A DNA stretch of 5,049 bases from an uncultured Rhizobiaceae group bacterium. Its GTDB lineage: Bacteria > Pseudomonadota > Alphaproteobacteria > Rhizobiales > Rhizobiaceae. Of this stretch, positions 1-5,049 are shown in pieces. The position numbers and the translations under genes are program-made. Under the pieces are notes generated by a model that saw only the letters and a program-made list of their open reading frames with translations, ran no database searches and had not been told where the DNA came from. Position 1 is the first letter of the stretch; each line of letters starts with the position of its first letter. The stretch spans positions 1 through 5,049 of the forward strand of contig CAJQOR010000338.1 of the NCBI GenBank assembly GCA_905479965.1, given 5' to 3'.

Positions 1-38
1 GAGGGGGCAAGGCGTACCCTGACATCTGTATTGGTCAT
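1..38 (-). CDS. gltX: Glutamate--tRNA ligase, N-terminal fragment (runs off the left edge)
   Basis: Reading the minus strand from the ATG at 38 gives MTNTDVRVRLAP followed by the first two bases of a serine codon (TC). This matches the start of class I glutamyl-tRNA synthetases, whose N-terminus reads VRVR(F/L/I)APSPTG and leads into the HIGH-type ATP-binding motif, here beyond the window. The enzyme would charge tRNA-Glu with glutamate in the cytoplasm. Only about 12 residues are visible, so the call rests on one short but distinctive motif. Upstream of the ATG there is only a weak purine stretch (TTGAGTG) as ribosome binding site. It lies downstream of trhO on the same strand, 123 bases away. 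A different synthetase of the same family (a GluQ- or GlnS-like protein) cannot be excluded from so few residues. Confidence 0.65.
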   Translation of the reverse strand, partial: MTNTDVRVRLAP

Positions 39-64
39 TTTGATGATCACTCAATTCGGACGAA

Positions 65-110
65 AACGTCGGATAATATATGTGCCGCGTTAGGCCATAT
101 TACCGACGTT
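65..110 (-). repeat. Interrupted inverted repeat / hairpin upstream of gltX
   Basis: AACGTCGG at 65-72 is the exact reverse complement of CCGACGTT at 103-110. Inside these arms, TAATATATG (74-82) can pair with CATATTA (96-102) if two bases bulge out, giving about 15 pairs around a 13-base loop. In the minus-strand transcript it lies after trhO and before gltX. Only a short run of Us (CGTTTTC) follows it, so it would be at best a weak terminator for trhO. It could also be an operator or a 5' leader structure of gltX. The pairing is seen directly; the role is unknown. Confidence 0.5.
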
Positions 111-117
111 ACGTCAA
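89..117 (-). promoter_or_regulatory. Weak candidate promoter for gltX
   Basis: On the minus strand, CTTGACG (-35 hexamer TTGACG at 117-112) is a good match to the alphaproteobacterial CTTGAC element. The hexamer 17 bases further on (CCTAAC at 94-89) is a poor -10 match. If used, transcription would start near 82, within the 65-110 inverted repeat, and that repeat would then act as DNA (operator) rather than as RNA structure. Low confidence because of the weak -10. Confidence 0.25.
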
Positions 118-161
118 GTGTTGCGATAATGATTGTGGTTCTTGGGTTAATTCAGCGATGT

Positions 162-1097
162 TTAGCTGCCGATATGGGATTTTCCGCGCTTTTTTGCCAA
201 TTCAACCTGTTTCTGTCGATCGCGAAAACGAGCGCGATCTTCATCAGATTTCTCATCCATGCAATGCAGACAAGAAATGCCCTTCTCGTAACTCTCAAGA
301 CGCATTTCCGCATCTGACAAGGGCATGCGGCAGGCATGGCATTGATCATAGTCACCTTGCGCCAATCCGTGGCCAACCGACACACGTTCGTCAAAGACAA
401 AACAATCGCCTTGCCATTTGCTTTCTTCAGGCTCGACGGTTTCAAGATATTTCAATATCCCACCTTTTAGGTGGAAAACATCGTCAAAGCCTTCTTGCTT
501 CATAAAGGCTGTCGATTTTTCACACCGAATACCGCCTGTGCAGAACATAGCAATTTTGGTGTCTTTGTTGAGGTCTTTTTGTGCGCGTACCCAGTCTGGA
601 AACTCGCGGAAAGTTTTTGTCTTAGGATCAACGGCACCTTCAAACGTGCCAATGGCAACCTCGTAATCATTTCTTGTGTCGATGACGATTGTATTGGGAT
701 CAGAAATCAGATCATTCCAGTCTTTTGGATCAATATAGGTGCCCACGATCTCGTTTGGATCGATATCTTCCACACCCATCGTGACAATTTCTTTTTTCAA
801 TCGTACCTTCATGCGGTAAAAAGGCATCTCATCGGTGAAGCTTTCTTTGTGCTCCAATCCGGCAAAAATTTCTTTCGCGCGAATAAAGTCTAAAAGCGCG
901 TCGATATTTTCCCGCGCACCCGCTACGGTTCCATTTATGCCTTCATGTGCTAAAAGCAGTGTGCCTTTGATATTGTTTTCGACACAATAATCTAAAAGAG
1001 GCTCCCGAAATTCTTCAAATTTGGGGAACGAAGCAAAATGATAAAGCGCTGCAACGACGATTGGCAGGTTCGTTTGGGTAGATGATAAGTTGGTCAT
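162..1097 (-). CDS. trhO: tRNA uridine(34) hydroxylase, rhodanese family (TrhO/YceA)
   Basis: This gene encodes a 311-residue cytoplasmic protein of the YceA/TrhO family, which uses O2 to make 5-hydroxyuridine at wobble position 34 of certain tRNAs. The first ~95 residues match the family's N-terminal domain ([23 protein letters not shown]). The rhodanese domain follows, with the family signature [10 protein letters not shown]; its active-site Cys is residue 186 (codon 542-540), and GGILKYLE follows. Near the C-terminus two CxxC pairs (CHAC, CLHC) 19 residues apart could bind zinc. I chose the ATG at 1097 (MTNLSS). An in-frame ATG at 1139 would add 14 mostly hydrophobic residues that the family lacks; neither start has a clear Shine-Dalgarno sequence. 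Its length is close to the family norm (about 310-350). It is divergent from eda and upstream of gltX on the same strand, so two tRNA-related genes sit together. Family assignment is very secure; the start is less so. Confidence 0.93.
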   Translation of the reverse strand: MTNLSSTQTNLPIVVAALYHFASFPKFEEFREPLLDYCVENNIKGTLLLAHEGINGTVAGARENIDALLDFIRAKEIFAGLEHKESFTDEMPFYRMKVRLKKEIVTMGVEDIDPNEIVGTYIDPKDWNDLISDPNTIVIDTRNDYEVAIGTFEGAVDPKTKTFREFPDWVRAQKDLNKDTKIAMFCTGGIRCEKSTAFMKQEGFDDVFHLKGGILKYLETVEPEESKWQGDCFVFDERVSVGHGLAQGDYDQCHACRMPLSDAEMRLESYEKGISCLHCMDEKSDEDRARFRDRQKQVELAKKRGKSHIGS

Positions 1098-1180
1098 GAT
1101 AAGTACGGAAATAGTGTTTAATAACGCAAAGTGCAACATTGTCTATCACAAGAATTCATGCTCAAGATAGGGTCACAGGG

Positions 1181-1209
1181 TGGACATTTTGACCTAACGC
1201 ATTTATTTG
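1181..1209 (+). promoter_or_regulatory. Candidate promoter for eda
   Basis: TGGACA (1181-1186, five of six matches to TTGACA) is followed after 17 bases by TATTTG (1204-1209, three of six matches to TATAAT). This would start transcription near 1216, about 25 bases before the eda ATG. An alternative -35, TTGACC at 1189-1194, has no convincing -10 at 16-18 bases. The -10 overlaps the palindrome at 1205-1221. No convincing promoter for the divergent trhO gene could be picked out of the 1098-1240 gap. Confidence 0.3.
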
Positions 1210-1227
1210 ATGCAATCAAATCGATTT
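1205..1227. promoter_or_regulatory. Two overlapping palindromes upstream of eda (candidate operator)
   Basis: ATTTGAT-GCA-ATCAAAT (1205-1221) is a perfect 7-bp inverted repeat with a 3-base spacer. It overlaps a second perfect palindrome, AAATCGATTT (1218-1227). They lie between the candidate -10 and the Shine-Dalgarno sequence of eda, a typical place for a repressor site. Neither matches an operator I can name; they do not resemble the HexR consensus. The base pattern is seen directly; the operator role is inferred. Confidence 0.4.
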
Positions 1228-1240
1228 AAAAGGATAAAAC

Positions 1241-1897
1241 ATGCCGAATAAAGTAAACATGGCTGATAAAACGCAAAGTCTTTTGGAAGTTTTGAAGCTT
1301 CAACCCGTTGTGCCAGTATTGGTGGTTGATGATGTTAATTCAGCAGTTTTGCTCGCGCGTGCCCTTGTTGCAGGTGGATTAAGAGCCATTGAAGTGACCT
1401 TGAGAACACCGGCTGGTCTGGATGCTATCCGTGCAGTTGCTGAGCAGGTTGAGGGTGCAGTTCCTGGTGCTGGTACTGTGCTTGACGCTGCACAATACGA
1501 TCAAGCCGTGGAAGCAGGTTCGCAGTTTATTGTCTCGCCTGGTACAACACTTGAATTGCTTGATCATGCGAAAACGTCAAAAATTCCAATGTTGCCAGGT
1601 GCCGCTACTGCAAGTGAAGTTATGGCATTGCGCGAAGAAGGTTATAAAGTTTTAAAATTCTTCCCAGCTGAACAGGCAGGTGGTGCAAGCTATCTTAAAT
1701 CATTGTCGTCTCCACTTGCAGACATGATGTTCTGCCCAACAGGGGGCATTCATTTGAAAAACGCTAATGATTACCTTTCGCTTCCAAATGTGGTTTGCGT
1801 TGGTGGTTCATGGGTTGCGCCAAAAGCGCTCGTGGAAGCTGGCGATTGGGATGGTATTACGAAGCTTGCATCAGAAGCGTTTGATCTCGCCAAATAA
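1241..1897 (+). CDS. eda: 2-dehydro-3-deoxyphosphogluconate aldolase (KDPG/KHG aldolase)
   Basis: This is a 218-residue cytoplasmic class I aldolase that splits KDPG into pyruvate and glyceraldehyde 3-phosphate, the last step of the Entner-Doudoroff pathway. Many family members also act on 4-hydroxy-2-oxoglutarate. It is a single TIM barrel. Visible motifs are PVVPVLVVDD (22-31), IEVTLRTP with the catalytic Glu51 and Arg55, PGAGTVLD (75-82), SPGTT, the Schiff-base Lys139 in KFFPAE, PTGGI (166-170) and GGSW (188-191). All catalytic residues are present and the length fits the family (about 205-220). The start at 1241 has a good Shine-Dalgarno sequence, AAAAGGA (1228-1234), six bases upstream; the in-frame Met7 at 1259 has none, so the longer form is preferred. 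The gene stands alone here, with no edd, zwf or pgl beside it. Its upstream region carries two palindromes that may be an operator. No intrinsic terminator follows the stop codon. Confidence 0.95.
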   Translation: MPNKVNMADKTQSLLEVLKLQPVVPVLVVDDVNSAVLLARALVAGGLRAIEVTLRTPAGLDAIRAVAEQVEGAVPGAGTVLDAAQYDQAVEAGSQFIVSPGTTLELLDHAKTSKIPMLPGAATASEVMALREEGYKVLKFFPAEQAGGASYLKSLSSPLADMMFCPTGGIHLKNANDYLSLPNVVCVGGSWVAPKALVEAGDWDGITKLASEAFDLAK

Positions 1898-1927
1898 GAT
1901 GTGGCGTTTGTCGCGTTTATAATGAGA

Positions 1928-1956
1928 TTGAAAACTGTTATCGCCAAGCCTATGCT
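1928..1956 (+). promoter_or_regulatory. Candidate sigma70-type promoter of the mod operon
   Basis: TTGAAA (1928-1933, five of six matches) and TATGCT (1951-1956, four of six) are separated by exactly 17 bases. The predicted start of transcription is near 1963, leaving a leader of about 20 bases before the modAB ATG. The -10 overlaps the left arm of the inverted repeat at 1944-1975. I saw no TATA-rich ModE-type molybdate box. Confidence 0.5.
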
Positions 1957-1975
1957 AGAGATAGTTTAGGCTTGG
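1944..1975 (+). promoter_or_regulatory. Inverted repeat over the mod -10 and transcription start (candidate operator or leader hairpin)
   Basis: CCAAGCCTA (1944-1952) and TAGGCTTGG (1967-1975) are perfect 9-bp inverted arms around 14 bases, with centres about 23 bp apart, or roughly two helical turns. They flank the predicted transcription start, which suits a repressor operator. The right arm includes the only plausible Shine-Dalgarno bases (GGA, 1974-1976) for modAB, so a hairpin in read-through RNA from eda could also mask translation. There is no U-run after it, so it is not an intrinsic terminator. The repeat is seen directly; the function is inferred. Confidence 0.45.
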
Positions 1976-1982
1976 AACTGTT

Positions 1983-3467
1983 ATGCGTTGTTTTTATAAA
2001 TATATTTGGTTTTTGATCAGCGTATTTTTAATCGCGTCATCGTTTACCATTTCAACGCATGCTCAAAATCGTGTTGTCGTTTTTGCTGCCAGCAGCATGA
2101 AAGATGCGCTGGATAATATTGCATTTAATTTTGAGACCAATAATCCTGATATAGATATTGTTTTATCCTATGCCTCATCGGGTGTGTTGGCGCGTCAAAT
2201 TACCAGTGACGCCCCCGCAGATATTTTTGTGTCCGCAAGCGCGGACTGGATGGATTACCTTATTGCGAAAAACCTGGTTGAAGAAAATGAGATCAGTGTT
2301 TTAGCCGAAAATGAGTTGGTTGTAGTTACGTCCAAAACTGATGCTCAAAGTCAGGATTGGCCAGAGGTTTTAACAAGTGGTCGATTTGCTATGGGTGATC
2401 CGTCACATGTACCTGCAGGTATTTATGCCAAGCAAGCCTTAGATAAATTATCCCATTGGGACAAGATCTCCAAAAATGCGGTTTTCACCGAAAATATCAG
2501 AGTGGCTCTTGGGATCGTAGAGCGCGGTGAAGTCGCCGCCGCAGTGCTTTATAAATCAGATGCACAGCTCGCTAATACGCTTCAAATCATTCACACGTTT
2601 TCTGGCGATAATCATGATCAGATTTCATATCCTGTCGTGCAACTAAGTAAGTCCGATAATGCAACAACTCTGTTTTATGAGTTTTTGTTTGCTGGGCAAG
2701 CGCAATCTATCTTAAAGACGATTGGATTTAATCAAACGCAATCGATGGTCAATTTAGATGGTTCCATTGAATTGGATGCAAAAGCCTCGTTATCAACACT
2801 ATGGCCAATTATTTGGTTATCATTGCAAGTTGCGCTCGTTGCCATGCTATTTGCTGTGCCGGTTGCCTACGGTGTCGCGTTTTTGCTCGCGCGTTATGAA
2901 TTTCGAGGTAGAGCGCTTTTGCAAGCATTGGTGATGACACCGCTTGTTCTGCCCCCTGTTGTCACCGGCTATCTGCTTTTGCTCATCTTTGGCAATAAGG
3001 GTGAGATCGGTCAATTGTTATCGAGCATTGGGATTGAGTTTGCGTTTAAATGGACGGGGGCTGCGCTGGCTGCGGGGCTCATGGCATTTCCTTTATTGGT
3101 GCGTCCTATGCGACTTTCAATTGAAGCTGTGGATCAAGGCGTTATCGATGCAGCCAAAACGCTTGGTGCAGGCAGATGGACACGTTTTCGAACCGTTTAT
3201 TTGCCGCTATCGTTGCCTGGAATTATAGCTGGTGGGGTTTTAGGTTTTGCAAAATCCCTGGGTGAATTTGGTGCGACAATTACATTCGTGTCCAACATTC
3301 CGGATGAAACTCAGACGATCTCACTTGCTATTTATTCGTTTTTGCAAAGCCCGAATGGCGATAGCGCAGCGCTTACGCTCATGGTCATTTCGATCACCAT
3401 TGCTTTGGGAGCTGTTTTATTATCTGAAATGGTTTCCTTGCGCCTAAATCGAAAGGTGCGCGCGTGA
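1983..3467 (+). CDS. Molybdate ABC transporter: periplasmic binding protein fused to permease (ModA-ModB)
   Basis: One 494-residue reading frame carries two proteins that are usually separate. Residues 1-27 are a Sec signal peptide (hydrophobic 8-22, cleavage likely after Ala27 in THA-Q). Residues 30-252 are a complete ModA domain: FAASSMKDAL (oxyanion-binding Ser), YASSGVLARQI, APADIFVSA, VPAGIYAKQAL and VLYKSDA with the conserved binding Tyr190. After a short linker (about 252-270), residues 272-483 are ModB with five predicted membrane helices (about 272-302, 312-336, 357-377, 409-432, 463-483). The cytoplasmic EAA loop, DAAKTLG...VYLP (389-408), contacts ModC. The ModA domain ends where stand-alone ModA proteins end (SILKTIGFN). 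Met255 (2745) sits where a separate ModB could start but has no Shine-Dalgarno sequence. A periplasmic ModA followed by five helices puts the EAA loop and C-terminus in the cytoplasm, so the fusion is topologically sound. Tungstate could be a substrate too. The start at 1983 has GGA six bases upstream. Confidence 0.92.
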   Translation: MRCFYKYIWFLISVFLIASSFTISTHAQNRVVVFAASSMKDALDNIAFNFETNNPDIDIVLSYASSGVLARQITSDAPADIFVSASADWMDYLIAKNLVEENEISVLAENELVVVTSKTDAQSQDWPEVLTSGRFAMGDPSHVPAGIYAKQALDKLSHWDKISKNAVFTENIRVALGIVERGEVAAAVLYKSDAQLANTLQIIHTFSGDNHDQISYPVVQLSKSDNATTLFYEFLFAGQAQSILKTIGFNQTQSMVNLDGSIELDAKASLSTLWPIIWLSLQVALVAMLFAVPVAYGVAFLLARYEFRGRALLQALVMTPLVLPPVVTGYLLLLIFGNKGEIGQLLSSIGIEFAFKWTGAALAAGLMAFPLLVRPMRLSIEAVDQGVIDAAKTLGAGRWTRFRTVYLPLSLPGIIAGGVLGFAKSLGEFGATITFVSNIPDETQTISLAIYSFLQSPNGDSAALTLMVISITIALGAVLLSEMVSLRLNRKVRA

Positions 3468-4543
3468 TGCTGGAAATCAATATTGAAAAAAAATTCAGTG
3501 ATTTTGATCTTTATGTAAATTTTAAATCAGATGCATCCGTGACTGCGTTATTTGGCCGGTCTGGCGCTGGTAAATCGACAATATTGAACGTGATTGCTGG
3601 GCTTTTAAAGCCTGATAATGGGAGCGTAAATATAGATGGTTTGATGCTGTTTGACAGCTCGTCACATGTGGATTTGCCTGCTCATAAACGTGGTCTTGGT
3701 GTGGTCTTTCAAGATGCACGGTTGTTCCCCCATTATGATGTTAAGTCAAATCTTACCTATGCCAATTGGGCGGGTGGGCGGAAAGCAAATCTGGAGTTTT
3801 CGCGCGTCGTTGATTTGTTGGGTCTTGAGCATTTGCTAGGTCGCAAGCCACAAAACTTATCGGGGGGTGAGAGACAGCGCGTCGCCATCGGTAGAGCTTT
3901 GTTATCGAGCCCTCAATTGTTATTACTTGATGAGCCTTTGGCATCGCTAGATATTGAACGAAAGCGGTCTTTGCTACCGTTTTTAAAAGCTATCCGAGAT
4001 GAGTTTAAAATACCGATGGTTCTGGTGTCTCATGACCCAATGGATGTGCATCAGTTGGCTGATCATCTTGTGTTGATAGATAAAGGCAGAGTGATAGAGC
4101 AGGGGGATGTTCGTGAAGTTTTCGCCAGCCGATCAATGCAAGATATGTTGGGTGAACGAAATCAAAGCGCTATTATCGAAGCGAAGGTTTCAGGATATGA
4201 GCAAGACTATGGGCTGACAGTTCTTTCAGTTGGAACTTTGTCACAGGATGTATCTCTTCGACTTCATTTAGATAGTAAGATCGGGGAAGGTCCTCTCAGG
4301 CTGCTTGTGCATGCAAGAGATGTTGCGCTATCGCTTTCAAAACCGATCGGCACAAGCTTACAGAATTGCCTCCCTGCGGTTATCCGCGATATTAGTATAA
4401 GTGATGACGTACAAATGATGATTAAGTGCGATGTAGCCGGACAGGTGTTGTTTTCACGTATTACGCATAAATCATGTGATGAGTTGAAGCTTGAACCAGG
4501 AAAGCAGGTTTTTGCCCTGATAAAATCCGTTGCGCTAGCTTGA
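3464..4543 (+). CDS. modC: Molybdate ABC transporter ATP-binding protein ModC
   Basis: This is a 359-residue ATPase that sits on the cytoplasmic face of ModB and powers molybdate import. The nucleotide-binding domain contains, in order, Walker A GRSGAGKST (31-39), Q-loop Gln83 in VFQDARLFPH, signature LSGGERQRV (132-140), Walker B LLLLDEP (152-158), D-loop SLD (161-163) and switch His190. The C-terminal part (about 293-357, opening near TSLQNCLPAVI) matches the Mop/TOBE domain that binds oxyanion in ModC proteins. Length fits the family (E. coli ModC is about 350). The frame opens with GTG at 3464, which overlaps the modAB stop by four bases (GTGA); the next codon is ATG at 3467 (TGATG). AAAGG (3452-3456) is 7 bases from the GTG and 10 from the ATG, so either could be used; one residue differs. 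The overlap implies translational coupling with modAB. The only terminator downstream is at 4664-4695. Confidence 0.95.
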   Translation: MMLEINIEKKFSDFDLYVNFKSDASVTALFGRSGAGKSTILNVIAGLLKPDNGSVNIDGLMLFDSSSHVDLPAHKRGLGVVFQDARLFPHYDVKSNLTYANWAGGRKANLEFSRVVDLLGLEHLLGRKPQNLSGGERQRVAIGRALLSSPQLLLLDEPLASLDIERKRSLLPFLKAIRDEFKIPMVLVSHDPMDVHQLADHLVLIDKGRVIEQGDVREVFASRSMQDMLGERNQSAIIEAKVSGYEQDYGLTVLSVGTLSQDVSLRLHLDSKIGEGPLRLLVHARDVALSLSKPIGTSLQNCLPAVIRDISISDDVQMMIKCDVAGQVLFSRITHKSCDELKLEPGKQVFALIKSVALA

Positions 4544-4584
4544 TTTGTTAGTGAAAACTTACGGGCGCGTTCTTGCCTTGAGAA

Positions 4585-4604
4585 GTTAACAAGCTGTTAA
4601 CCAT
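4585..4604 (+). promoter_or_regulatory. CtrA-type binding site
   Basis: TTAA (4586-4589) and TTAA (4597-4600) are separated by exactly seven bases, the consensus of the alphaproteobacterial cell-cycle regulator CtrA. The second half continues as TTAACCAT, a CtrA-associated octamer in Caulobacter. The site is also a 17-bp palindrome, GTTAACA-AGC-TGTTAAC (4585-4601). It overlaps the -35 region of the promoter described at 4586-4614, where CtrA sites lie in CtrA-activated promoters. The match is seen directly; binding is inferred. Confidence 0.5.
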
Positions 4605-4614
4605 ATTTTATCAT
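4586..4614 (+). promoter_or_regulatory. Near-consensus sigma70-type promoter in the modC downstream gap
   Basis: TTAACA (4586-4591, five of six) and TATCAT (4609-4614, five of six) are separated by 17 bases, the best promoter match in the window. The predicted start is near 4621. There is no protein gene to serve on this strand before the terminator ending at 4695, so it points to a short non-coding transcript. Confidence 0.5.
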
Positions 4615-4620
4615 ACTCTC

Positions 4621-4695
4621 CCCATCATGTTGATTTTCTCCTCCCAGATTAAGCATGAATTTTGGGCGACTTTGATGAAGTCGCCCGTTTTTTTT
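4621..4695 (+). ncRNA. Candidate small regulatory RNA with a CUCCUCCC loop
   Basis: Between a strong promoter (4586-4614) and an intrinsic terminator (ending 4695) lie about 75 bases with no credible reading frame. The 5' half can fold with UCAUGUU (4625-4631) pairing to AGCAUGA (4652-4658, including one G-U pair), closing a loop of about 20 bases. That loop displays UCUCCUCCC (4637-4645), complementary to Shine-Dalgarno sequences. The 3' half is the terminator hairpin. Hairpins exposing CCUCCUCCC-like loops are a known design among alphaproteobacterial small RNAs (the cuckoo RNAs, including Rhodobacter CcsR). This locus has one such hairpin, where cuckoo RNAs usually have two, and it lacks the DUF1127 gene often beside them, so membership is not claimed. 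The alternative is that the segment is simply the modC 3' untranslated region, possibly also processed into a small RNA. Confidence 0.4.
4664..4695 (+). terminator. Rho-independent terminator of modC and the candidate small RNA
   Basis: GGGCGACTT (4664-4672) and AAGTCGCCC (4678-4686) form a perfect 9-bp stem around the loop TGATG, followed by G and eight Ts (4688-4695). This is a strong terminator for plus-strand transcripts. In the minus direction the stem is followed by AAAATT, not a U-run, so it does not serve the convergent aminotransferase gene, whose stop codon (4696-4694) touches the T-run. Confidence 0.9.
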
Positions 4696-5049
4696 AGCTA
4701 TTTTCTGACAGATATCTATCAACGCGCTTCATCGCATTTTCAATGTTCTCAAGCGAGTTTGCGTAGGAAATACGGATATAACCTTCACCAAGAATACCGA
4801 AATCCGGGCCTCCAATGAGCGCAACACCTTCTTTTTCTAAAAGATCAGATGCGAGTTCTTTGGCTTTGCGGCCAGTATTTTTCACATTTGGAAATGCATA
4901 GAACGCGCCCTTTGGTACGGCGCAGCTTACATTTGGCAATGCGTTGGCTAATTCGACAACGCGGGTTCTGCGCTGATCAAAGGCTTTCATCATATGCGCA
5001 ACATCATCTTGCGGACCATCGATTGCAGCAATGCCGGCAAATTGGCTAG
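4694..5049 (-). CDS. PLP-dependent class I/II aminotransferase (aspartate aminotransferase-like), C-terminal part
   Basis: The minus-strand frame is open from the right edge, beginning SQFAGIAAIDGPQDD, and runs to TAA at 4696-4694, giving 117 visible residues. The ATG at 4993 is an internal Met, not the start, because the preceding codons read as normal family sequence. The segment matches the C-terminal small domain of fold-type I aminotransferases related to aspartate aminotransferase: PKGAFYAFPNV, a GGPDFG loop, and GEGYIRISYANS, whose Arg corresponds to the conserved residue that binds the substrate alpha-carboxylate. The PLP-binding Lys lies upstream, outside the window. The enzyme would transfer an amino group from an amino acid to a 2-oxo acid in the cytoplasm; the exact substrate cannot be read from this part. 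The gene converges on the mod operon. I see no intrinsic terminator with a U-run for it. Confidence 0.88.
   Translation of the reverse strand, partial: SQFAGIAAIDGPQDDVAHMMKAFDQRRTRVVELANALPNVSCAVPKGAFYAFPNVKNTGRKAKELASDLLEKEGVALIGGPDFGILGEGYIRISYANSLENIENAMKRVDRYLSENS

Noticed and set aside
3..317. A plus-strand frame open from the left edge to 317 that might be the end of an upstream gene
   Set aside because: Its translation shows no recognisable domain, it overlaps the trhO C-terminus on the other strand, and the left edge is better explained by the gltX start on the minus strand.
80..505. A plus-strand open frame of 141 codons opposite trhO, and other plus-strand frames at 418-666 and 471-893
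   Set aside because: They lie antisense to trhO, whose family motifs are unmistakable, and their translations show no recognisable domain and no ribosome binding site.
1098..1139. A 14-residue N-terminal extension of TrhO from the ATG at 1139
   Set aside because: The extra residues are outside the family's conserved start, and no Shine-Dalgarno sequence supports that ATG. It remains possible because the 1097 start also lacks a clear one.
1944..1975. The 9-bp hairpin after eda as an intrinsic terminator
   Set aside because: The loop is long (14 bases) and no T-run follows; it overlaps the candidate mod promoter and ribosome binding site, which fits regulation better.
1898..1982. A ModE box or molybdenum-cofactor riboswitch upstream of modAB
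   Set aside because: I saw no paired TATA-rich ModE half-sites, and the gap of 85 bases is too short for the known riboswitch together with a promoter.
2735..2790. A hidden gene boundary, with modB starting separately at Met255
   Set aside because: No Shine-Dalgarno sequence lies 5-12 bases before 2745, and there is no stop codon between the domains; a fused product is the simpler reading.
4664..4695. A bidirectional terminator shared by modC and the aminotransferase gene
   Set aside because: Read on the minus strand the stem is followed by AAAATT instead of a U-run, so only plus-strand termination is supported.
4627..4818. A 63-codon plus-strand frame beginning in the candidate small-RNA region
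   Set aside because: It runs through the strong terminator and then antisense into the aminotransferase gene, has no ribosome binding site, and its translation is not recognisable.

Overview
The window looks like a chromosomal segment of an alphaproteobacterium, possibly a Hyphomicrobiales-like marine or host-associated lineage; the order is an inference. The clues are a stand-alone KDPG aldolase (Entner-Doudoroff pathway), a TTAA-N7-TTAA site of the CtrA type, and protein sequences that read as alphaproteobacterial. Base composition is moderate and fairly even. I see no insertion sequence, phage gene, tRNA, rRNA or CRISPR array.

Layout, left to right. On the minus strand at the left edge are the first 12 to 13 codons of a probable glutamyl-tRNA synthetase (gltX). 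Next, also on the minus strand, is trhO, a rhodanese-type tRNA uridine-34 hydroxylase. The 123-base gap between them holds a long interrupted inverted repeat. A divergent control region with two small palindromes separates trhO from eda on the plus strand. After a short gap with a good sigma70-like promoter overlapped by a 9-bp inverted repeat come two overlapping genes for a complete molybdate ABC transporter. The first encodes ModA and ModB as one continuous 494-residue polypeptide, and the second encodes ModC. At the right edge, on the minus strand and convergent with mod, is the C-terminal part of a class I/II aminotransferase.

How the genes work together: ModA captures molybdate in the periplasm, ModB forms the membrane channel, and ModC hydrolyses ATP. 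Here binding protein and channel are covalently joined, and the predicted topology (ModA outside, five ModB helices, C-terminus inside) allows it. The other genes are housekeeping: tRNA charging and modification, sugar-acid catabolism and amino-acid transamination.

Two items deserve most attention. The first is the ModA-ModB fusion. The second is the 150-base gap between modC and the aminotransferase gene, which is more than a terminator. It carries a near-consensus promoter overlapping a CtrA-type site, then about 75 bases that can fold into a hairpin presenting CUCCUCCC in its loop, then a strong intrinsic terminator. That is the layout of a small regulatory RNA gene with an anti-Shine-Dalgarno loop.
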